DNA from: Williamsia sp. DF01-3
GTDB taxonomy: Bacteria > Actinomycetota > Actinomycetes > Mycobacteriales > Mycobacteriaceae
Assembly (NCBI RefSeq): GCF_023051145.1
Contig: NZ_JALKFS010000005.1
Location: 1,975,733 to 2,039,732 of the forward strand
Direction of reading: 5' to 3'
DNA: 64,000 nucleotides
The translations under genes and the position numbers were made by a program. The notes under the pieces were generated by a model, which saw only the letters and a list, made by a program, of their open reading frames with translations, was not told where the DNA came from and did no database searches. Positions 44,566 through 57,543 of this stretch are shown here, piece after piece; position 1 is the first letter of the stretch, and every line of letters begins with the position of its first letter.

Positions 44566-46148
44566 GTGTCCACGACCGCAACCGCACCCCGGTGGCGTGC
44601 AACGCATGAAGCCAACGTGGCGGCTCTGCGTGCCCGGCTGGATCGCGTGGCCCAGGGCGGCGGCGAGAAGGCGCGGGCCAGGCACCTGGACCGCGGGAAA
44701 CTGCTGCCTCGTGACCGGGTCGACACGCTCCTCGATGCCGGGAGTCCGTTCTTGGAGATCGCGCCGCTGGCAGCCGAGGACATGTACGGCGGCAAGGCGC
44801 CCGCGGCGGGAGTGATCGCCGGCATCGGGCGGGTGGCCGGACGGGAGTGCGTGGTGATCGCCAACGACGCGACGGTCTCGGGCGGCACCTACTACCCGGT
44901 GACCGTGAAGAAGCACCTGCGAGCCCAGGAGGTGGCGGCGGCGAACCGATTGCCGTGTATCTACCTTGTGGACTCCGGCGGTGCGATGTTGCTGCAGCAG
45001 GACGAGGTCTTCCCCGACCGCGACCATTTCGGTCGCATCTTCTTCAATCAGGCCAACATGAGTGCCGCAGGTATCCCGCAGATCTCGGCTGTGCTCGGCT
45101 CGTCCACAGCCGGTGGTGCCTACGTGCCGCCATGAGCGACGAGACGGTGATCGTGCGCGATCAGGGCACCATCTTCCTCGCCGGGCCGCCACTGGTGAAG
45201 GCCGCAACCGGAGAAGATGTCAGCGCCGAGGACCTCGGTGGCGGACTGATGCACTCGACCGTGTCCGGGGTCACCGACCACCTCGCGGACAACGACGAGG
45301 ACGCGCTCGAACGGGTCCGGCGGATCGTCGCCACGCTCGGGCCCACCGACCCCCCGCAGTGGGACGTGCAGCCGGTTCGCGACCCTGTTGCGACGCAGAC
45401 CGATCTCTACGACGTGGTCCCCACCGATGCCCGTACCCCGTACGACGTTCGCGCGGTGATCGAGATCATCTGCGACGCGGGTCAATACGACGAGTTCAAG
45501 GCGGGATACGGGACGTCGCTGGTCACCGCATTCGCCCACATCCATGGCCACCCTGTCGGCATCATCGCCAACAATGGAGTGTTGTTCAGTGAAAGTGCTC
45601 TCAAGGGAGCGCATTTCATCGAACTGTGCGACAAGCGCAAGATTCCTCTGGTGTTCCTGCAGAACATCACGGGGTTCATGGTGGGACGGGAATACGAGCA
45701 GGGCGGGATCGCCAAGAACGGCGCCAAGATGGTCACCGCGGTGGCTTGCGCTCGGGTGCCCAAGTTCACCGTGATGATCGGTGGATCGTTCGGTGCCGGC
45801 AACTACTCGATGTGTGGGCGTGCCTACTCGCCACGGTTTCTGTGGATGTGGCCCAATGCACGCATCTCGGTGATGGGTGGACCGCAGGCTGCCGACACCT
45901 TGGCGACAGTGCGGCGCAACCAGATCGAGCGCGGCGGTCAGGAGTGGTCCGCGGAGGATGAGGAACAGTTCAAGGCGCCGATCCGCGAGCAGTTCGAAAC
46001 ACAATCGGACGCCTATTACTCCACCGCACGGCTATGGGATGACGGCGTGATCGATCCCGCCGACACCCGCACCGTGCTCGGGCTGGCGCTTGCCGCTGCG
46101 CGCAACGCACCGCTCGCGCCGGTGTCCTACGGCGTCTTTCGGATGTGA
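44566..46148 (+). CDS. accD1: Acyl-CoA (methylcrotonyl-type) carboxylase beta subunit, frameshifted in this sequence
   Basis: This carboxyltransferase subunit transfers CO2 from biotin to 3-methylcrotonyl-CoA or a related CoA ester. The first part starts [20 protein letters not shown], with [16 protein letters not shown], and ends GGAYVP. It breaks at 45127-45132 and continues in the next frame as [20 protein letters not shown], with [18 protein letters not shown] and [16 protein letters not shown] further on. One missing G restores the family consensus (VPAMSDE) and a 527-residue chain. It is first in the operon, just after a TetR-type operator. Position relative to accA1 and fadE19 matches Rv2502c. 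Confidence 0.92.
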
Positions 46149-46155
46149 TGTGGTG

Positions 46156-48156
46156 ATGAAACAGATAGACACGGTATTGGTCGCCAACCGCGGGGAGATC
46201 GCCTGCCGGGTGATCCGCACCTTGCGGCAAGCGGGAGTCCGCAGCGTTGCGGTGTACTCGGACGCAGATTCTGATTCGCTGCACGTGGCCATGGCCGATG
46301 AGGCCGTCCGACTCGGCCCGGCCGCCGCGACCGAGAGCTACCTGAAGATCGACGCGGTGATCGCTGCCGCGCGAAGTGTCGGCGCCGATGCGGTGCACCC
46401 CGGATACGGATTCCTCTCGGAGAACGCGGCATTCGCACGTGCACTGGCGGAGGCGTCGATCGTCTTCCTCGGCCCGCCGACAGCGGCGATCGAGATCATG
46501 GGCGACAAGATCGCCGCGCGGGAGGCTGTGTCGGCGCGTGACGTCCCCGTGGTTCCCGGCATCTCCCGCCCCGGGCTCACCGATGACGACCTGATCGCGG
46601 CAGCGTCCGACATCGGGTTCCCGGTGCTCATCAAACCGAGCGCAGGCGGTGGCGGCAAAGGGATGCACCGCGTTGCCGATCCGGTCGACCTTCCTGCCGC
46701 GCTGCGGACCGCCCGGCGCGAGGCCAAGGCGGCATTCGGCGATGACACGCTGTTTCTCGAACGGTTCGTGGACACCCCGCGTCATATCGAGGTCCAGGTA
46801 CTCGCCGATACCCACGGCAACGTGGTGCATCTCGGTGAGCGCGAATGTTCCCTCCAGCGACGACACCAGAAGGTCATCGAGGAGGCGCCCTCGGCGCTGC
46901 TCGACACCGCCACGCGTGCCCGCATCGGCGCGGCGGCCTGCGACGCGGCGCGGTCGGTCGGCTACACCGGCGCCGGGACGGTGGAGTTCATCGTCTCGGC
47001 ACACAAACCCGACGAGTTCTTCTTCATGGAGATGAACACCCGTCTGCAGGTGGAACACCCGGTCACCGAGATGGTCACCGGCGTCGACCTCGTCGACTGG
47101 CAGCTGCGGGTGGCCCGGGGGGACAAACTGGATTTCGCCCAGGACGATGTGACGATGACCGGGCACGCAATCGAAGCCCGGGTGTACGCCGAAGACCCCG
47201 CTGCCGGATTCCTTCCCACCGGTGGGTCCCTGCTCCTCGTGGACGAACCCGCCGGCCCTGGTGTCCGGGTCGACTCGGGCATCGTCACCGGAGACGTGGT
47301 GGGCAGCGACTACGACCCCATGCTCGCGAAGGTCATCGTCCACGGCGATGATCGCGCCGATGCCATCGCGCGCCTGGATGCAGCGTTGGCGCGCACCCAC
47401 GTGCTCGGCGTTCGCACCAACATCGGGTTCTGCCGCCACGTGCTCGACCAGCCCGATGTTCGGGCCGCAGAGCTCGACACCGAGCTGCTCGACCGCCTCG
47501 TCGTCGACTACCGCGAACTCTCGCCCCCTTTCGAGGCACTGGCATTGGTCGGACTTCACCGGGTGCGAACCGGTCGCAGCGGTGAGACACCGTGGACCTC
47601 GCAGGTCGGCTGGCGCATCGGTGGACCAGCACCTACGAGGACACGCCTGCAGGTCGGAGACGATGTGGTGACGGTCGCGGTGACCGGACCGGAAACCGAC
47701 GCCCGCGTCACCATCGGTGACCGGACAGCCACAGCATCGGTGTCCGGCGAGCGACTCACCCTCGACGGCATGACGTCGCGATGGCTGATCGTGCAAGCGC
47801 CACCGAGACCGGCCGCAGGCCACCGGACCGACAGCCCGGGGCATTACTGGGTCAGCGGCCCGGCCGGTACCTGGGAGATCGCCGAGTCGAAGATCCTGCG
47901 GTCGTCCACCGATGCCGAGGAACTCGGGGAGATCACCAGCCCCATGCCGGGAACCGTTGTCGCCGTGCTGCATCTAGGAGGCGAGTCGGTCGAGGCCGGT
48001 ACGCCTGTACTGGTGGTCGAGGCGATGAAGATGGAACACACGTTGACCGCTCCACGTGCCGGTGACCTGTCGGTTGTGGTCGCCGTCGGAGACAAGGTCA
48101 CCAGCGGCCAGCGGCTGGCAACGATCATCGACCACTCGGAAGGAAATCCCACATGA
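46156..48156 (+). CDS. accA1: Acyl-CoA carboxylase alpha subunit (biotin carboxylase / biotin carrier)
   Basis: This 666-residue protein has a biotin carboxylase domain ([50 protein letters not shown]) and a linker region. The C-terminal carrier domain has the biotinylated lysine in [11 protein letters not shown]. Together with AccD1 it forms the leucine-pathway methylcrotonyl-CoA carboxylase type of complex. GTG 46150 and 46153 are alternatives to ATG 46156. The stop overlaps the next start by 4 bp. Confidence 0.94.
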   Translation: MKQIDTVLVANRGEIACRVIRTLRQAGVRSVAVYSDADSDSLHVAMADEAVRLGPAAATESYLKIDAVIAAARSVGADAVHPGYGFLSENAAFARALAEASIVFLGPPTAAIEIMGDKIAAREAVSARDVPVVPGISRPGLTDDDLIAAASDIGFPVLIKPSAGGGGKGMHRVADPVDLPAALRTARREAKAAFGDDTLFLERFVDTPRHIEVQVLADTHGNVVHLGERECSLQRRHQKVIEEAPSALLDTATRARIGAAACDAARSVGYTGAGTVEFIVSAHKPDEFFFMEMNTRLQVEHPVTEMVTGVDLVDWQLRVARGDKLDFAQDDVTMTGHAIEARVYAEDPAAGFLPTGGSLLLVDEPAGPGVRVDSGIVTGDVVGSDYDPMLAKVIVHGDDRADAIARLDAALARTHVLGVRTNIGFCRHVLDQPDVRAAELDTELLDRLVVDYRELSPPFEALALVGLHRVRTGRSGETPWTSQVGWRIGGPAPTRTRLQVGDDVVTVAVTGPETDARVTIGDRTATASVSGERLTLDGMTSRWLIVQAPPRPAAGHRTDSPGHYWVSGPAGTWEIAESKILRSSTDAEELGEITSPMPGTVVAVLHLGGESVEAGTPVLVVEAMKMEHTLTAPRAGDLSVVVAVGDKVTSGQRLATIIDHSEGNPT

Positions 48157-49325
48157 CCATCACCGACGACCTGACGGTCGAATACGACGAACTGCGCAGG
48201 ACAGTGGCCGACTTCGCACGGTCGGTGGTTGCCCCGGTATCGGCCAAACACGATGCCGAACACACCTTCCCGTACGAGGTGGTGCGCCAGATGGGGGAGA
48301 TGGGCCTGTTCGGTCTGCCGTTCGGTGAGGAATACGGCGGGATGGGAGGGGACTACTTCGCGCTGTCGCTGGCGCTCGAGGAACTGGGCAAGGTGGACCA
48401 GTCGGTGGCCATCACCCTCGAAGCCGGGGTGGGCCTCGGCGCCATGCCGATCTACCGGTTCGGTACCGAAGAGCAGAAGCAGAAGTGGCTGCCGGACCTG
48501 GTTGCCGGCCGCGCGTTGGCAGGATTCGGGCTCACCGAGCCAGGCGCGGGCTCGGATGCGGGTGCCACCGCCACCACGGCCAAACAGGACGGCGACGAGT
48601 GGATCATCAACGGGGCCAAACAATTCATCACCAACTCCGGCACCGACATCACTTCGCTGGTCACCGTCACGGCCGTCACCGGAGCGCGGTCACCGGGGGC
48701 GGACGGGTCGGCCCGCAAGGAGATCTCGACGATCATCGTGCCCAGTGGCACAGAGGGTTTCACCGCCGAGCCCGCGTACAACAAGGTGGGGTGGAACGCG
48801 TCGGACACCCACCCGCTCAGTTTCAGTGACGCGCGGGTGCCCGCAGAGAATCTGCTCGGTGAACGCGGCCGCGGCTACGCCAACTTCCTGTCCATCCTCG
48901 ACGAGGGACGAATCGCGATCGCGGCGTTGGCCACCGGTGTGGCGCAGGGTTGTGTGGACGAGAGTGTGAAGTACGCCAAGGAACGTCGCTCATTCGGCAA
49001 GGCCATCGGCGAATACCAATCGGTGTCGTTTGCCATCGCCCGGATGGAGGCTCGCGCACACACCGCACGCACCGCGTACTACCACGCGGCATCGAAGATG
49101 CTCGCCGGCAAACCGTTCAAGAAGGAGGCGGCGATCGCCAAGCTGGTCTCCAGCGAGGCCGCCATGGACAACGCACGCATGGCCACGCAGATCCACGGCG
49201 GCTACGGCTTCATGAACGAGTACCCGGTGGCACGCCATTACCGGGATTCGAAGATCCTGGAGATCGGCGAGGGCACCACCGAGGTGCAGTTGATGCTGAT
49301 CGCGCGCGAGCTGGGCTTCGCATGA
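48153..49325 (+). CDS. Acyl-CoA dehydrogenase (isovaleryl-CoA type)
   Basis: This 390-residue FAD enzyme contains [17 protein letters not shown], the substrate/FAD loop. It also has [16 protein letters not shown] sequence ([18 protein letters not shown]) and a C-terminal [20 protein letters not shown] block. By position it corresponds to fadE19 of the mycobacterial leucine cluster and probably oxidises isovaleryl-CoA to methylcrotonyl-CoA, the step before carboxylation. It is joined to accA1 and the MaoC gene by 4-bp overlaps. Confidence 0.92.
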   Translation: MTITDDLTVEYDELRRTVADFARSVVAPVSAKHDAEHTFPYEVVRQMGEMGLFGLPFGEEYGGMGGDYFALSLALEELGKVDQSVAITLEAGVGLGAMPIYRFGTEEQKQKWLPDLVAGRALAGFGLTEPGAGSDAGATATTAKQDGDEWIINGAKQFITNSGTDITSLVTVTAVTGARSPGADGSARKEISTIIVPSGTEGFTAEPAYNKVGWNASDTHPLSFSDARVPAENLLGERGRGYANFLSILDEGRIAIAALATGVAQGCVDESVKYAKERRSFGKAIGEYQSVSFAIARMEARAHTARTAYYHAASKMLAGKPFKKEAAIAKLVSSEAAMDNARMATQIHGGYGFMNEYPVARHYRDSKILEIGEGTTEVQLMLIARELGFA

Positions 49326-49843
49326 CCGGCGTGAGCGAGTCGGACCGCCAGAGCGAGGGCTCGCCGCAACCACGTCGGGTCACCCAGCGCGGCTTGTGGT
49401 TTGACGAGTTCGAGGTGGGCACGGTGTACGAGCACCGGCCAGGGCGGACGGTCACCGAGGCCGACAACGTCCTGTTCACCACCCTGACCATGAACACCCA
49501 GGCACTGCATCTCGACGCGGCGTACGCCGCCGAACAACCGGGGTTCGGTGGGGAGCGCCTGGTGAACTCGATGTTCACACTCTCGACAATCGTCGGATTG
49601 TCGGTGAGTCAGTTGACGCAGGGAACCCTGGTGGCCAATCTCGGTTTCTCGGAGATTGCGTTCCCCGCACCGCTCTTCCACGGTGACACGCTGTATGCCG
49701 AGACCGGATGCACGGGAAAACGGGAAAGCAAATCCAGACCCGGTGAGGGCGTGGTGTCATTGCGTCACATCGGAAAAAACCAGCACGGCGACGTGGTTGC
49801 TGTAGCTCAGCGGTCCACGCTCGTGCGCAAGCGCGTCACGTGA
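49322..49843 (+). CDS. MaoC-family enoyl-CoA hydratase
   Basis: This 173-residue hotdog-fold protein has the MaoC layout: FEVGTVYEHRPGRTVTEADN, then TMNTQALHLDAAYA in the hydratase loop, and FAEIAFPAPL-like FSEIAFPAPLFHGDTL. It likely hydrates the unsaturated acyl-CoA made upstream (methylglutaconyl-type). Position matches Rv2499c. The ATG overlaps the dehydrogenase stop. Confidence 0.88.
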   Translation: MTGVSESDRQSEGSPQPRRVTQRGLWFDEFEVGTVYEHRPGRTVTEADNVLFTTLTMNTQALHLDAAYAAEQPGFGGERLVNSMFTLSTIVGLSVSQLTQGTLVANLGFSEIAFPAPLFHGDTLYAETGCTGKRESKSRPGEGVVSLRHIGKNQHGDVVAVAQRSTLVRKRVT

Positions 49844-49884
49844 GGTCCAGGCAGGTGGCGCACCGAGACATAGGAGGAGCACCG

Positions 49885-50715
49885 GTGACCAACTGGAGTC
49901 CGCCCGGCCCGGCCATTCTGTTCTGCCCCGCAGATCGTCCCGAGCGGTATGCCAAAGCTGCAGATCGCGCCGACGCGGTCATCATCGACCTCGAGGATGC
50001 GGTGCGCCCGGAGGCACGTGAGGCCGCTCGCGAAGCGCTGATCAACAACCCGATCGACCCGAACATCACCATCGTGCGGATCAATGCCGCCGGCACCGGT
50101 GACCACTACCGCGACCTCAAGGCCCTCGCGCAGACGGCGTACCGCGTTGTCATGCTGTCCAAGAGTGAGACCGCCGAGGATCTGTCACAGGTCGGGTACC
50201 AGGTGATCGCCTTGATCGAGACCCCCGCCGGTGCCCTGGCCGTGGAGCAGATCGCCTCGGCGCCGAACTGCATCGGGCTGATGTGGGGCGCCGAAGACCT
50301 CGTCGCCGCCATGGGCGGGCGGTCGAGCCGGTTCAGCACCGGCGAAGCCAACACAGGACGTTATCGAGACGTGGTCAGGCAGGTTCGCGGCATGGTTCGG
50401 CTGGCCTGCGCCGCCCACGGGCGCTTCGCCGTCGACTCGGTACACATCGACATCGCCGACACCGACGGTCTACATGCAGAGGCGCTCGACGCAGTGAACC
50501 TGGGCTACGAGGCCACCGCGTGTATCCACCCGTCGCAGGTGGATATCGTTCGTGCGGCCTACCGGCCCACTGACGACGAGATCCGTTGGGCGGAACAGAT
50601 TCTGGGCGCCGACAAAGACAACACCGGCGGGGTCTTCCAGGTCGGCGGGCAGATGATCGATTCACCCCTGTTGGGACAGGCGGAGGCGATCATGCGCCGC
50701 GCCGAATCACACTAG
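49885..50715 (+). CDS. HpcH/HpaI-type CoA lyase (CitE-like)
   Basis: This 276-residue barrel enzyme contains [37 protein letters not shown] and [10 protein letters not shown], the CitE/CitE-like lyase blocks. In mycobacterial leucine clusters the homologue (Rv2498c) has been shown to act on hydroxymethylglutaryl-CoA-related substrates, so it may supply the carbon-carbon cleavage that yields acetoacetate or acetate units. GTG 49885 was chosen because TAGGAGGAG stands 5-6 bases before; GTG 49840 overlaps the preceding stop but lacks a site. Confidence 0.87.
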   Translation: MTNWSPPGPAILFCPADRPERYAKAADRADAVIIDLEDAVRPEAREAAREALINNPIDPNITIVRINAAGTGDHYRDLKALAQTAYRVVMLSKSETAEDLSQVGYQVIALIETPAGALAVEQIASAPNCIGLMWGAEDLVAAMGGRSSRFSTGEANTGRYRDVVRQVRGMVRLACAAHGRFAVDSVHIDIADTDGLHAEALDAVNLGYEATACIHPSQVDIVRAAYRPTDDEIRWAEQILGADKDNTGGVFQVGGQMIDSPLLGQAEAIMRRAESH

Positions 50716-50726
50716 GAGCGCTTTTC

Positions 50727-52358
50727 ATGGCAACACCTGAGCCCTCGCACGCAGAGGGGCTGCCGCAACCGCCGCTGCTCACCGTCACGATCGGGGAGTC
50801 GTTACGACAGACCGCTGAAAGATTCGGTGACAACGAGGCCCTGGTCGACGTTCCGACTGGTCGTCGATGGACCTATCGCGAGTTCCGTGATCAGGTGCGT
50901 GCGTTGGCTGCCGGCCTGGCACGCAATGGCCTGGTGCCTGGCGACCGAATCGGGCTGTGGGCCCCCAACTGTGCGGAATGGGTGCTGACTCAGTACGCGG
51001 CGGCGGAGTCGGGTCTGATCCTCGTCAACCTGAATCCAGCCTACCGTCAGACCGAGATCGAGTTCGCGTTGCAACAGTCGGGAACGCGCACCGTGATCGC
51101 TGCACCGCAGTTCCGCGACGCCGACTACGCCGGGATGCTCACCACCGCCATCGACAACTGTCCCGACCTTGCATCGGTGGTGCTACTGGGTTCCGATGAA
51201 TGGTCCGAATTGCTCTCGACCGCAACGGAATCAGAGTTGAACGTACTCGACGACATCGCGTCGACGCTGACGCCCGACGACCCGATCAACATCCAATACA
51301 CCTCCGGCACAACAGGTAATCCCAAGGGTGCCACCCTGTCCCACCGGAACATCCTCAACAACGGCTATCTGGTGGGGGAGCTGTGCAATTACACCGACCA
51401 GGACCGGATCTGCATCCCTGTCCCGTTTTATCACTGTTTCGGCATGGTGATGGGAAACCTGGCGGCCACCACCCACGGGTCGACGATGGTGATTCCGGCA
51501 CCAGGCTTCGACGCTGCCAAGACGCTCGATGCTGTTGCGGGCGAACGCTGCACGAGCTTGTACGGCGTTCCGACGATGTTCATCGCCGAACTCGCGCTGG
51601 CCGACTTCGACACCTATGACCTGAGCTCCCTGCGCACGGGGATCATGGCAGGATCGCCGTGCCCGGCGGAGGTGATGCGGCAGGTGATCGACAAGATGCA
51701 CATGTCGGAGGTGTCCATCTGTTACGGCATGACCGAGACGTCGCCGGTGTCGACGCAAACGCGCTCCGACGACACGTTCGACCGGCGTGTGGGCACCGTC
51801 GGCCGGGTTGCACCACACCTGGAGATCAAGGTCGTCGACCCGGTCTCGGGGGACACCGTGCCCCGCGGCGACGTCGGCGAGTTCTGCACCCGTGGTTACA
51901 GCGTGATGATCGGATACTGGAACCAGCCCGACAAGACGGCTGAGGCCATCGACGGCGACGGCTGGATGCACACCGGCGATCTGGCCGTCATGGATGACGA
52001 CGGCTATGTCCAGATCACCGGCCGGATCAAAGACATGGTGATCCGCGGCGGTGAGAACATCTACCCCCGCGAGATCGAGGAGTTCCTCTACACCCATCCC
52101 GACATCCTCGACGCCCAGGTCATCGGGGTGCCGGATGAGAGATACGGTGAGGAGCTGATGGCATGGGTGCAATTGCGTGACGGCGTCAGCGATTTCACCG
52201 TCGACGATCTCCGCGCGTTCGCCGACGGAAAGATCGCGCGACACAAGATCCCCAGATACGTCCACGTGGTCGAAGCGTTCCCGATGACGGTCACCGGCAA
52301 GATCCGCAAGGTCCAGATGCGCGAGAGTGCGCTGGACATCCTCGGGATCGGCCGATGA
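50727..52358 (+). CDS. AMP-dependent acyl-CoA synthetase (FadD35-like)
   Basis: This 543-residue ligase has [20 protein letters not shown] (AMP motif), [37 protein letters not shown] and [19 protein letters not shown], ending in the acyl-transfer lysine [11 protein letters not shown]. It should activate medium or branched-chain acids feeding the pathway. The mycobacterial counterpart lies beside the same cluster. AGGAGCG precedes ATG 50727. The stop overlaps the next gene by 4 bp. Confidence 0.92.
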   Translation: MATPEPSHAEGLPQPPLLTVTIGESLRQTAERFGDNEALVDVPTGRRWTYREFRDQVRALAAGLARNGLVPGDRIGLWAPNCAEWVLTQYAAAESGLILVNLNPAYRQTEIEFALQQSGTRTVIAAPQFRDADYAGMLTTAIDNCPDLASVVLLGSDEWSELLSTATESELNVLDDIASTLTPDDPINIQYTSGTTGNPKGATLSHRNILNNGYLVGELCNYTDQDRICIPVPFYHCFGMVMGNLAATTHGSTMVIPAPGFDAAKTLDAVAGERCTSLYGVPTMFIAELALADFDTYDLSSLRTGIMAGSPCPAEVMRQVIDKMHMSEVSICYGMTETSPVSTQTRSDDTFDRRVGTVGRVAPHLEIKVVDPVSGDTVPRGDVGEFCTRGYSVMIGYWNQPDKTAEAIDGDGWMHTGDLAVMDDDGYVQITGRIKDMVIRGGENIYPREIEEFLYTHPDILDAQVIGVPDERYGEELMAWVQLRDGVSDFTVDDLRAFADGKIARHKIPRYVHVVEAFPMTVTGKIRKVQMRESALDILGIGR

Positions 52359-54313
52359 GTCGAATGGACGAGTTCGCCGAGGCGGTCGGTGCTGCCCGCG
52401 GACTGACGTTCGACGGGTACGACGATCTGTGGCAGTGGTCGGTGGACCGTCCCGAGCAGTTCTGGCGCGACGTGTGGGACCACTTCGGCGTGCGGGCGAC
52501 CGGCGGTAGCACGCTCGGCGACGCCGATTCGGATGTACTGCGCGTTCCCGAGACGCCGGATGCACGGTGGTTCCCGGACGTCTCGCTCAACTATGTCGAC
52601 CAGATCCTGGCGCACACCGACCAGGACGGCGTCGCAATTGTAGGGCTGAGCGAGGACGGTCGCCGCACCGAGATCACGTGGAGTCAATTGCCGGAGCAGA
52701 TCGCCGGTGTTGCAGCGACATTGCGCGAGATGGGCGTCGGGCGAGGCGACAGGGTGGTGGCCTACCTGCCGCATGTGCCCGAGGCCGTGATCGCGTTCCT
52801 GGCCACCGCTTCGCTCGGAGCGGTGTTCTCCGGCTGTGGCCAGGACTACGCGCCGGCCGGTGCTGCCGGCCGCTTCAGCCAATTGGATCCGCTGGTGATG
52901 ATCTGGGCCGACGGCTATCACTACGGGGGCAAGTGGATCGACAAACGCGGCGACAGTGCGGAGCTGGCCGGGATGCTCCCGACCCTGACCGGGCAGCTGA
53001 TCGTGCGTACCGCCGAATCCGACCCGGAAGATGCGGATTCGGCCGACGCAGCCGTCGAGTTCTCCGTCGCCGCACGCCGTACGGCAGACCTGAAGCCTGA
53101 ACCGGTGCCCTTCGACCATCCACTCTGGGTGCTGTTCAGCTCCGGCACCACCGGAAAGCCCAAAGGCATCATGCACGGCCACGGCGGTGTGGTGCTCGAA
53201 CACCTCAAAGCCGTTGGCCTGCATGGTGCAATGAACCGCGACGACGTGTTCTTCTGGCAGACCGCCCTGAGCTGGATGATGTGGAACTACCAGGTCGCCG
53301 GTCTGCTGGTGGGGGCCAGGATCATCTGCTACAGCGGCCACCCGCTCAATCCGGATGCCGACAGGCTGTGGGGCTTGGTCGAATCGGAGAGGGTCACCTA
53401 CTTCGGGACCAGTCCCGGACAGCTGCAGGCCTCACGCAAGGCCGGGCTCCATCCCGGCACGGATCACGACCTCAGCGCGCTACGTACCATCGGCAGTACC
53501 GGTTCCACGCTCGCGGCGGATCTGTTCATCTGGGTGGATCAGCATGTAAGAGAGAGTATTCCGGTGTCCTCGATCAGCGGTGGAACCGACGTGGTGACCG
53601 CCTTCGCAGGAGGCTCGCCAGGCGTCCCGGTGGTGCCGGGCGAGCTGTCGGCGCGGTATCTCGGTGTCCAACTGGCCAGTTGGAGTGCGCACTGCGAACC
53701 GCTGATCGGTGAGGTCGGGGAGATGGTGATCACCACCGCCATGCCGTCCATGCCCGTGGGGTTCTGGAATGACCCTGACGGGGAGCGTTACCGGAAAGCG
53801 TATTTCGACCACCAGTGGGCCACCGGCCCCCGTCCACACGTGTGGCGACACGGCGATTGGGTCACCGTCACCGAACGCGGATCGATCATCATCCACGGTC
53901 GTAGTGACGCGACGTTGAACCGCAACGGGATCAGGATGGGCTCGGCCGAGATCTACGAGGTGGTAGAGGGCATCGACCAGATCGCCGAGGGATTCGTGGT
54001 GGGGGTCGACGGCCCCGGCGGCGCGTACTGGATGCCGTTGTTCGTCACCCTCACCCCGGGCGCATCACTGGACGAATCGCTCGTCGCGCAGGTGCGTTCG
54101 GACATCCGGCGCAGGCTGTCGCCGCGACACGTCCCCGACGAGGTGATCGTGGCGCCGGGCATCCCACACACCCGGACCGGCAAGAAGCTGGAGGTACCGG
54201 TGACCGCGATCTTGGCTGGTCGCGCCGATGTCGCGGTGGACCCGCGGTCGGTGGACGCACCGGAATTGCTCGATTGGTATCGACAGCAGGGCCGCGAACA
54301 CAGCTGGAAGTGA
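52355..54313 (+). CDS. Acetoacetate-CoA ligase
   Basis: This 652-residue adenylate-forming enzyme has [70 protein letters not shown] and [11 protein letters not shown]. Length and the WxMWN block are those of acetoacetyl-CoA synthetase. Leucine degradation ends in acetoacetate, so this last gene of the operon lets the cell reclaim it as acetyl-CoA. It is coupled by ATGA to the preceding ligase. Confidence 0.92.
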   Translation: MSRMDEFAEAVGAARGLTFDGYDDLWQWSVDRPEQFWRDVWDHFGVRATGGSTLGDADSDVLRVPETPDARWFPDVSLNYVDQILAHTDQDGVAIVGLSEDGRRTEITWSQLPEQIAGVAATLREMGVGRGDRVVAYLPHVPEAVIAFLATASLGAVFSGCGQDYAPAGAAGRFSQLDPLVMIWADGYHYGGKWIDKRGDSAELAGMLPTLTGQLIVRTAESDPEDADSADAAVEFSVAARRTADLKPEPVPFDHPLWVLFSSGTTGKPKGIMHGHGGVVLEHLKAVGLHGAMNRDDVFFWQTALSWMMWNYQVAGLLVGARIICYSGHPLNPDADRLWGLVESERVTYFGTSPGQLQASRKAGLHPGTDHDLSALRTIGSTGSTLAADLFIWVDQHVRESIPVSSISGGTDVVTAFAGGSPGVPVVPGELSARYLGVQLASWSAHCEPLIGEVGEMVITTAMPSMPVGFWNDPDGERYRKAYFDHQWATGPRPHVWRHGDWVTVTERGSIIIHGRSDATLNRNGIRMGSAEIYEVVEGIDQIAEGFVVGVDGPGGAYWMPLFVTLTPGASLDESLVAQVRSDIRRRLSPRHVPDEVIVAPGIPHTRTGKKLEVPVTAILAGRADVAVDPRSVDAPELLDWYRQQGREHSWK

Positions 54314-54378
54314 CGTCGTCCGTTTGTTGTCGCAGTCGAAATCAACGGTTGTCGTCACCAGTGGATGTACTAGCGTAA

Positions 54379-55719
<1,341 letters not shown>

Positions 55720-55746
55720 GCAAGCACTTCGGTCCAGGTCAGGACG

Positions 55747-55782
55747 AGCCGGCCATCACACGATGTGTGGTGGCCGGCTTTT
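55747..55782 (+). terminator. Intrinsic terminator after the 34-kDa-antigen-like gene
   Basis: A 15-bp stem, AGCCGGCCATCACAC (55747-55761) with GTGTGGTGGCCGGCT (55765-55779), contains one G-T wobble. It has a 3-base loop and is followed by a T run (55779-55782). It begins 27 bp after the stop. Confidence 0.9.
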
Positions 55783-55893
55783 GGTGTGTCCGTGACGTCT
55801 GCCACCGCGCGGGCGCACGGGACGCCGCTCGTCTTGCCGACCGCTCGGCGCGCCTGACCATCTGTTCGCCGGGCAAATGACACCCTGACAAGG

Positions 55894-57429
55894 GTGGCCA
55901 GCTCTACAGCGGAAAATCTCGCCGCGCGTCTGCGTGAGATGCGCCGGACCCGCCGCGCCGACGAGGTGGGCGCCGCGGACTCGGCACGGGCACTGGTTCG
56001 CCTGGCGTTCGGGACCACTGCGGTCACCCTCGCAATCCTGGTTGTCATCGCCGCGCTGACCCTCGTCGCGGTCGGTGACGGGCTCGGCAGTCTGCCCGCC
56101 ACCGTTGCGTCCATGTGGCTGGGCATCCATCAGATCCCACTCACGATCGGTGAGGTCACCATCGGGGTGCTGCCGTTGGCCCCGACCCTGCTGATGGTGG
56201 CTGCGGTGGCCCGGGCCACCACGCGGGCAACAGATGTCGACCGCCCTCACAGCGAGGTGACGGCCGTAATCCTCTCGGCCATCGGCGGGCCCCTGCTCGC
56301 CACCATCCTGTCCCTGGCGGTGGTGATGGACGCATCCACCGTGATGACCATCCAGAGCCCGGATGCGTTGCTGGCCTTCGCGTGCACGTTTGCAGTGCAT
56401 GCAGTCGGCGCCGGAATCGGCGTGGGCATCAAATGGTGGTCCACCCTGGTCGTGCGCGCAGGAGTCGCCGACTGGGTCCTCAAAGGACTTCGCTGTGGAG
56501 TCGTTGCGGTGACCGCACTCATGACGCTCGGCGCGATGGTGGTGGCGGTGCGGCTGGTGATCAACTGGTCGGTCGCCGGCGACCTGCTCGCGGCCGGGAA
56601 CGGCTGGATCGGTGGTCTCGGACTGACGTTGCTCTCCATCCTGTACCTGCCGAACATGGTGATCGGTGCGGCGGGCGCCCTGGTCGGGGCGCCGGTGGCC
56701 GTCGGCGGGGCAACGGTCGACCTGTTCGGATCACAGGGCGGTCAGGTTCCGCCACTGCCGATACTCGCCGCGCTTCCCGATGGTGGAGCCGGGCCCTGGA
56801 CAGCGCTGCTGCTGATCGGGATCGCGGGCACAGCGCTCTTCGTGGGCCGGCTCTGTCTGGACGAATCGCTGCTGCGCAACATCCGGATGGTGGTGGTCGC
56901 GGCCGCGACCTCGTCACTCTTCCTGGTCATCGCCAGCGTGCTGGCTGGTGGCGAGTTGGGCGTTCTGGGCAAGGTCGGCGCCAACCTGCCGGTGGCCGGG
57001 GTGTTCATGTTCGGGTGGATCGCCGTGATCGGATCGGTGACGGCCCTGGTGTACAGCGCGTTGCCGAGCAGACGCCGTGCCCGGTCGAACATCATCGACG
57101 ATGACTACTACGACGGCGACGGCCGTGGCGATGAAGGCCGTTCGGACACCGACGACGAGGGCGTCGAGTCGATTCCGGTGGTCGACGAAGCAGCCATCGA
57201 ATATGTCCCCGTCGACGAACAGACCCCGCTCGACGACGACCATGACCACGAGTTGCCGCCGGAGCCGGGCCGACCCGAGGTGATCGTGGACGGCTGGGAC
57301 CCGGAGGACTGGGCCTTGGACGAGGTGTGGGACGACACCGGCAGTGTGGTGGTCGACGAGCCCATCGACGCTGCTGAAGGCGAAGAACTGGTGTCGACCG
57401 ACGACTTCGGGACCCGGCGCACCCGCTGA
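55894..57429 (+). CDS. PerM-like multi-span membrane protein (DUF6350 type)
   Basis: This 511-residue protein has about nine to ten membrane helices, for example VTLAILVVIAALTLVAVG and LLATILSLAVVMDASTV, and a very acidic cytoplasmic tail from about residue 395 (DDDYYDGDGRGDEGRSDTDD onward). Position between the 34-kDa antigen and purN matches Rv0955 (PerM), which in mycobacteria supports cell division and magnesium-stressed persistence. I infer a division role here. The start is GTG 55894. Confidence 0.86.
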   Translation: MASSTAENLAARLREMRRTRRADEVGAADSARALVRLAFGTTAVTLAILVVIAALTLVAVGDGLGSLPATVASMWLGIHQIPLTIGEVTIGVLPLAPTLLMVAAVARATTRATDVDRPHSEVTAVILSAIGGPLLATILSLAVVMDASTVMTIQSPDALLAFACTFAVHAVGAGIGVGIKWWSTLVVRAGVADWVLKGLRCGVVAVTALMTLGAMVVAVRLVINWSVAGDLLAAGNGWIGGLGLTLLSILYLPNMVIGAAGALVGAPVAVGGATVDLFGSQGGQVPPLPILAALPDGGAGPWTALLLIGIAGTALFVGRLCLDESLLRNIRMVVVAAATSSLFLVIASVLAGGELGVLGKVGANLPVAGVFMFGWIAVIGSVTALVYSALPSRRRARSNIIDDDYYDGDGRGDEGRSDTDDEGVESIPVVDEAAIEYVPVDEQTPLDDDHDHELPPEPGRPEVIVDGWDPEDWALDEVWDDTGSVVVDEPIDAAEGEELVSTDDFGTRRTR

Positions 57430-57543
57430 ATCGGCGGCCATTAGGCTCGGTCCGAGCGACGCAGCCGCCCGCCCGAGGTCCTGTTCTCAGATGGCGGACC
57501 CGGCTACGCCCCACCGAGTTCGAGGAGAATCACCCTGGACGCC

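Noticed and set aside
45970..47973. 667-codon minus-strand frame opposite accA1
   Set aside because: Antisense to the biotin carboxylase gene, which shows all its motifs; no motif in this frame.
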